The translations under genes and the position numbers were made by a program. DNA of 64,000 nucleotides from Pomacea canaliculata. Lineage: Eukaryota; Mollusca; Gastropoda; Architaenioglossa; Ampullariidae. Of the stretch, positions 61,401 to 64,000 are shown one piece after another. Numbering within the stretch: the first letter of the stretch is position 1; the number at the start of each line of letters is the position of its first letter. The stretch is from positions 8,049,509-8,113,508 of the forward strand of contig NC_037595.1 in NCBI RefSeq assembly GCF_003073045.1, given 5' to 3'. The notes beneath the pieces were generated by a model. It did not search any database, had not been told where the DNA came from, and was given only the letters and a program-made list of their open reading frames with translations.

Positions 61401-61734
61401 AAGGGGCTTAGGCCAATTGCTTGCACTTATATTGCACTTGATTTATAAATCTTATCAGTTGCTCGGGAGATATATGTGTTTTTACCTTTCTCTACATACT
61501 AGGGATGACCCTTTTTTTTCATGTACTTACATATCTGTGTTTGTGGGCGAGAGGGTGCATGCGCATGTGTTTATCCCCCGTGAATGTTTATCGCAAGATC
61601 AGGAATTTATAATCACTTTCATTAGTATTATTAAGTACTTTAATTATCTTGAACCCGAGTATCTCTTACTCGTTAATGCAGACAATTAATACTATCACCA
61701 ACACTGCGGTGTTTTTTTTTTTGTTTTGTTTTGT

Positions 61735-61850
61735 TTTTAAGTGCTTACACACGCATGCGCATTCACACATACAATTGCCCGCACGCGCGCAAACATATAC
61801 ATGCATACAAACACACGCATTCACACATATAGCCACACACAAAGTGATTA
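61735..61850. repeat. CA-rich microsatellite
   Basis: Imperfect runs of CACACA/ACACGC and GCACGCGCGC with a T-rich run (61711-61738) at the left. No coding meaning. Confidence 0.7.
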
Positions 61851-62117
61851 TGTAGATATACAGTCGATGAAAAGGTTGCACAAAGCGAAAAATTGTTCGT
61901 CTGATCTTTCAAGCAACAGAGATTTAAACATCTGTATGCAGATATACCTTACTTTATTTACACAGGCTTCATTCCGCTACTAATATATATATCTAACATA
62001 GGCTAAAACTAAAAACATCAAAAACATAAATATAGAATGTGATCGCCACCACAAAAGTCATCACACTTGTTCTCAATAAAATTATTTTGAAAACTAAGTT
62101 TAAAAAATGATTCTCAC

Positions 62118-62736
62118 AAAGGCAGCTGATAGTTTAACCACACTGGCGTATGTCACAGCTCTTTCTTCGGTGGGATTTATAATTAGTATAATAACACAGT
62201 TTTTGTAAGTTTTATTTGTCTTCAGTTGAAGAATTTTGTCCAGCTGAAAACAGACTTGTTCTACACGTTGCAGATCTGCAATCAGCCCAGAAAATTAATT
62301 AATCAGTTCATGAAATTTAGAAGTTTCACCTGGAGATAAACTTGCAGACAATCAACACAAACTTCCACTCTGCAATTTTTCTGGTACATAAAATGCTTCT
62401 GAAAGTACCACAAACATTCGTTGAATAGGTTAATATTGTTAGCAAGTGTCCTCAAGGTTTTGGTGTAAATCAAGCTGACACCAGGCGATGATCAGCTGTG
62501 TAAACACTTGTTGATTTCTCTTATATTTGTGCTTCTATTATTTACATCCCCCACTTTTATAAAATATTACCATATTTTGCAGTAGCTAGATATATGTGGT
62601 CATAATATGTTTGTACCTTCTGGAACTCTGTCCTTGTCAGATGTAATGCTGAGGATGACGGAGGGGCAGCAACTGTCGTCACCTACCTCCTGGGTCTCCC
62701 TACAGCGATTGTGGGCATCACCAGCACAGTTGGCGG
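62118..62736 (-). CDS. Two upstream exons of gene E (family exons 2 and 3)
   Basis: Exon 62736-62617 (120 nt, phase 1 to 1) follows CTTAG and ends CCAGAAG|GTACAA. It encodes ANCAGDAHNRCRETQE and then a DDSCCP segment. Gene C exon 2 is also Cys-rich, phase 1 to 1, and ends CCAG|GTACAA. Exon 62275-62118 (158 nt, phase 1 to 0) follows GATTGCAG and ends TTT|GTGAGA, encoding LQRVEQVCFQLDKILQLK and on to VVKLSAAF. It sits where gene C exon 3 (phase 1 to 0) would. The next exon should start in phase 0, as the one at 58573 does. The N-terminal exon would lie above 62.8 kb or outside the window. Confidence 0.45.
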
Positions 62737-62883
62737 CTAAGAGGAGCTGTTAACCTTGTAAGCAGAGAGAAGTTCGTCAGCATTTTAAAAAAATGTAGAA
62801 AGATATAAGTTTACTAATATTAGACTGACTTGGGCTCATTCTGCTAGTTAAGGAACATCATTCCAGGTAGCAGTAGTAGTATT

Positions 62884-62918
62884 GATGATGATGATTGATG
62901 ATGATGATTGATGATGAT

Positions 62919-62979
<61 letters not shown>
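62884..62979. repeat. GAT trinucleotide microsatellite
   Basis: About 30 ATG/GAT units with a few breaks, directly abutting the 3' tail of the SINE at 62980-63290. A frame through it reads poly-Met and is not a gene. Confidence 0.95.
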
Positions 62980-62980
<1 letters not shown>

Positions 62981-63290
62981 TCGCCTTACAATACCATAGG
63001 TGGGCTTAAAGCGTTTTACTTACTTATATGTACATCATGCATACGAAAGCGCATGTACTCACACAATCAGTTTGAATCAAACACCAGCAAGTCAGTCACT
63101 ATCGCACGCACGCACACACACCCACAGAGAGACCGAAGAAAACTACCGATGGTCAGCCCTGTAAAAAGGCTTTACGCGAAGAAAGAGGCATGTCAGAGCC
63201 GAGATACGAACCCTGGACACCCGATTCTCCCTTTTTTGGTGAAGGGTGCTTTACCCACTACACCTCCAATCGTTAGAAAAGGGGAAGACA
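62980..63290 (-). mobile_element. tRNA-derived SINE, minus orientation (second copy)
   Basis: On the minus strand the head carries an A-box-like GTGTAGTGGGTAAAGC (near 63265) and a B-box GGGTTCGTATCTC (near 63205). The tail has AAAGCG and GGCGACA near 62980-63020 and then the trinucleotide array. It shares the order and the CCGATTCTC/CCGATTTTC and CACCCACACACAC-like body segments with the copy at 35885-36200. Confidence 0.65.
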
Positions 63291-63479
63291 CCGATCTTTC
63301 TGAGTTTCAGCTGTGCGATGTTCAGGTCAACTTATCCGGTAATAGTACCTTTGTACCTACCTTCCTGAGGTCACACATGCTTCACTTCCTGCGTCCGTCC
63401 CAACAGGAAACGCTGCATCTGCCTTTCACATGTCGACCTTTGCGATGCTCCTAACAGATGGTGGGCACTCAAAGGATAC

Positions 63480-64000
63480 CTTGGTCGTTTGACATCACCA
63501 ATGTTGTTTATCGTTATTATTCTTCTTTATAAGCATGTGACGAATTACTTTTATTTATTTATCTGTTTATTTCTTATGTCTTTGATATCTGCTTGGTTAA
63601 GCAGAAGACGTTGTTTACACCAGCGTTATTTACCAACGACCAGTTACCGTTGATAACCACTCCCCTTCAGTTCTAGGAGTATTATCTCGGTATATAGAAG
63701 AGTTTTGTTCCATGAGGGGATCGGCTCTCCTTGGTTTTGTTTCTGCGCTTTCTTATGTTTCGATTTAAATGAATGTTGGATCACGGACGTCATCGTTGTT
63801 TCCCAAGCTTGGTGCAGACTTTTTATTATACTCTTTCTATTAGTCAACTGAAAAATATCATATGCAAGCAGTCCAGTCATACAAGTTCGCGGTTGGATCT
63901 TTATATTTCATGGATCCTGCTCAGCACAATAAGCTTGTCTTTTGACCGATATATTGCACTATACAAAATAACTGTTGTTGTCGTTGTCGTCGTCTCCTGA
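63480..64000. other. Right edge, nothing recognised
   Basis: AT-rich with short open frames on both strands but no family signature or splice-bounded exon in phase with gene E. It ends in a GTTGTCGTCGTC-like run. Confidence 0.35.

Noticed and set aside
63361-63450. 90-nt exon of gene E
   Set aside because: It has good GTTAG and GTAGGT borders, but stops occur in the frames that would fit the phase.
62918-63454. 178-residue open frame starting with poly-Met
   Set aside because: It runs through the GAT microsatellite and the antisense strand of a SINE.

Overview
The window is animal nuclear DNA. It has AT-rich, compact spliced genes with GT-AG introns, tRNA-derived SINEs, and MITEs of the pogo, hAT and Tc1/mariner types. 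The SINE tail and the bath-type BTB fragments suggest a mollusc, probably a gastropod; that is an inference, because no marker gene is present. I see no retrovirus, LTR element, Polinton or toxin gene.

Layout. 1-4.9 kb is a mosaic of broken BTB-gene fragments and shuffled dispersed repeats. 5-14.9 kb, 28.85-38.9 kb and 39.3-48.9 kb are three head-to-tail copies of a roughly 10-kb unit, all transcribed on the minus strand. Each unit carries one gene ending in a C3HC4 RING finger, called here A, B and C. Flanks, promoters, a non-coding first exon and exon phases are all recognisably duplicated. 14.4-20.9 kb and 21.0-28.1 kb hold the same sequence twice across a 100-N gap. This looks like two unmerged overlapping contig ends, not a real duplication. 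52.3-62.7 kb carries one or two further, more diverged members (D and E) in which I found no RING exon.

Gene family. I rebuilt genes A (586 aa) and C (693 aa) exon by exon; every junction has GT-AG ends and matching phase. After a fast-evolving N-terminal exon come pairs of small exons with phases 0-1 and 1-0. The first of a pair often carries a QCEEDL-like motif, and the second a G-D-P/G-x-x-G...R-R-P-V-like stretch. Each pair is a phase-neutral cassette of 44-49 residues. The last exon carries the RING and, in A and C, a conserved SSH-x-LLS tail. Gene B has replaced its N-terminus with an 18-residue repeat encoded by a 54-bp minisatellite of about 46 near-identical units, which grade into decayed units on both sides. 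The proteins are presumably E3 ubiquitin ligases with variable N-termini. Their substrate and pathway cannot be read from sequence.

Regulation. Genes A and B share a promoter block with a CRE-like TGACGTAA and a CCAAT box at nearly the same spacing upstream of a non-coding exon. Gene C shares the exon but not a recognisable CRE.
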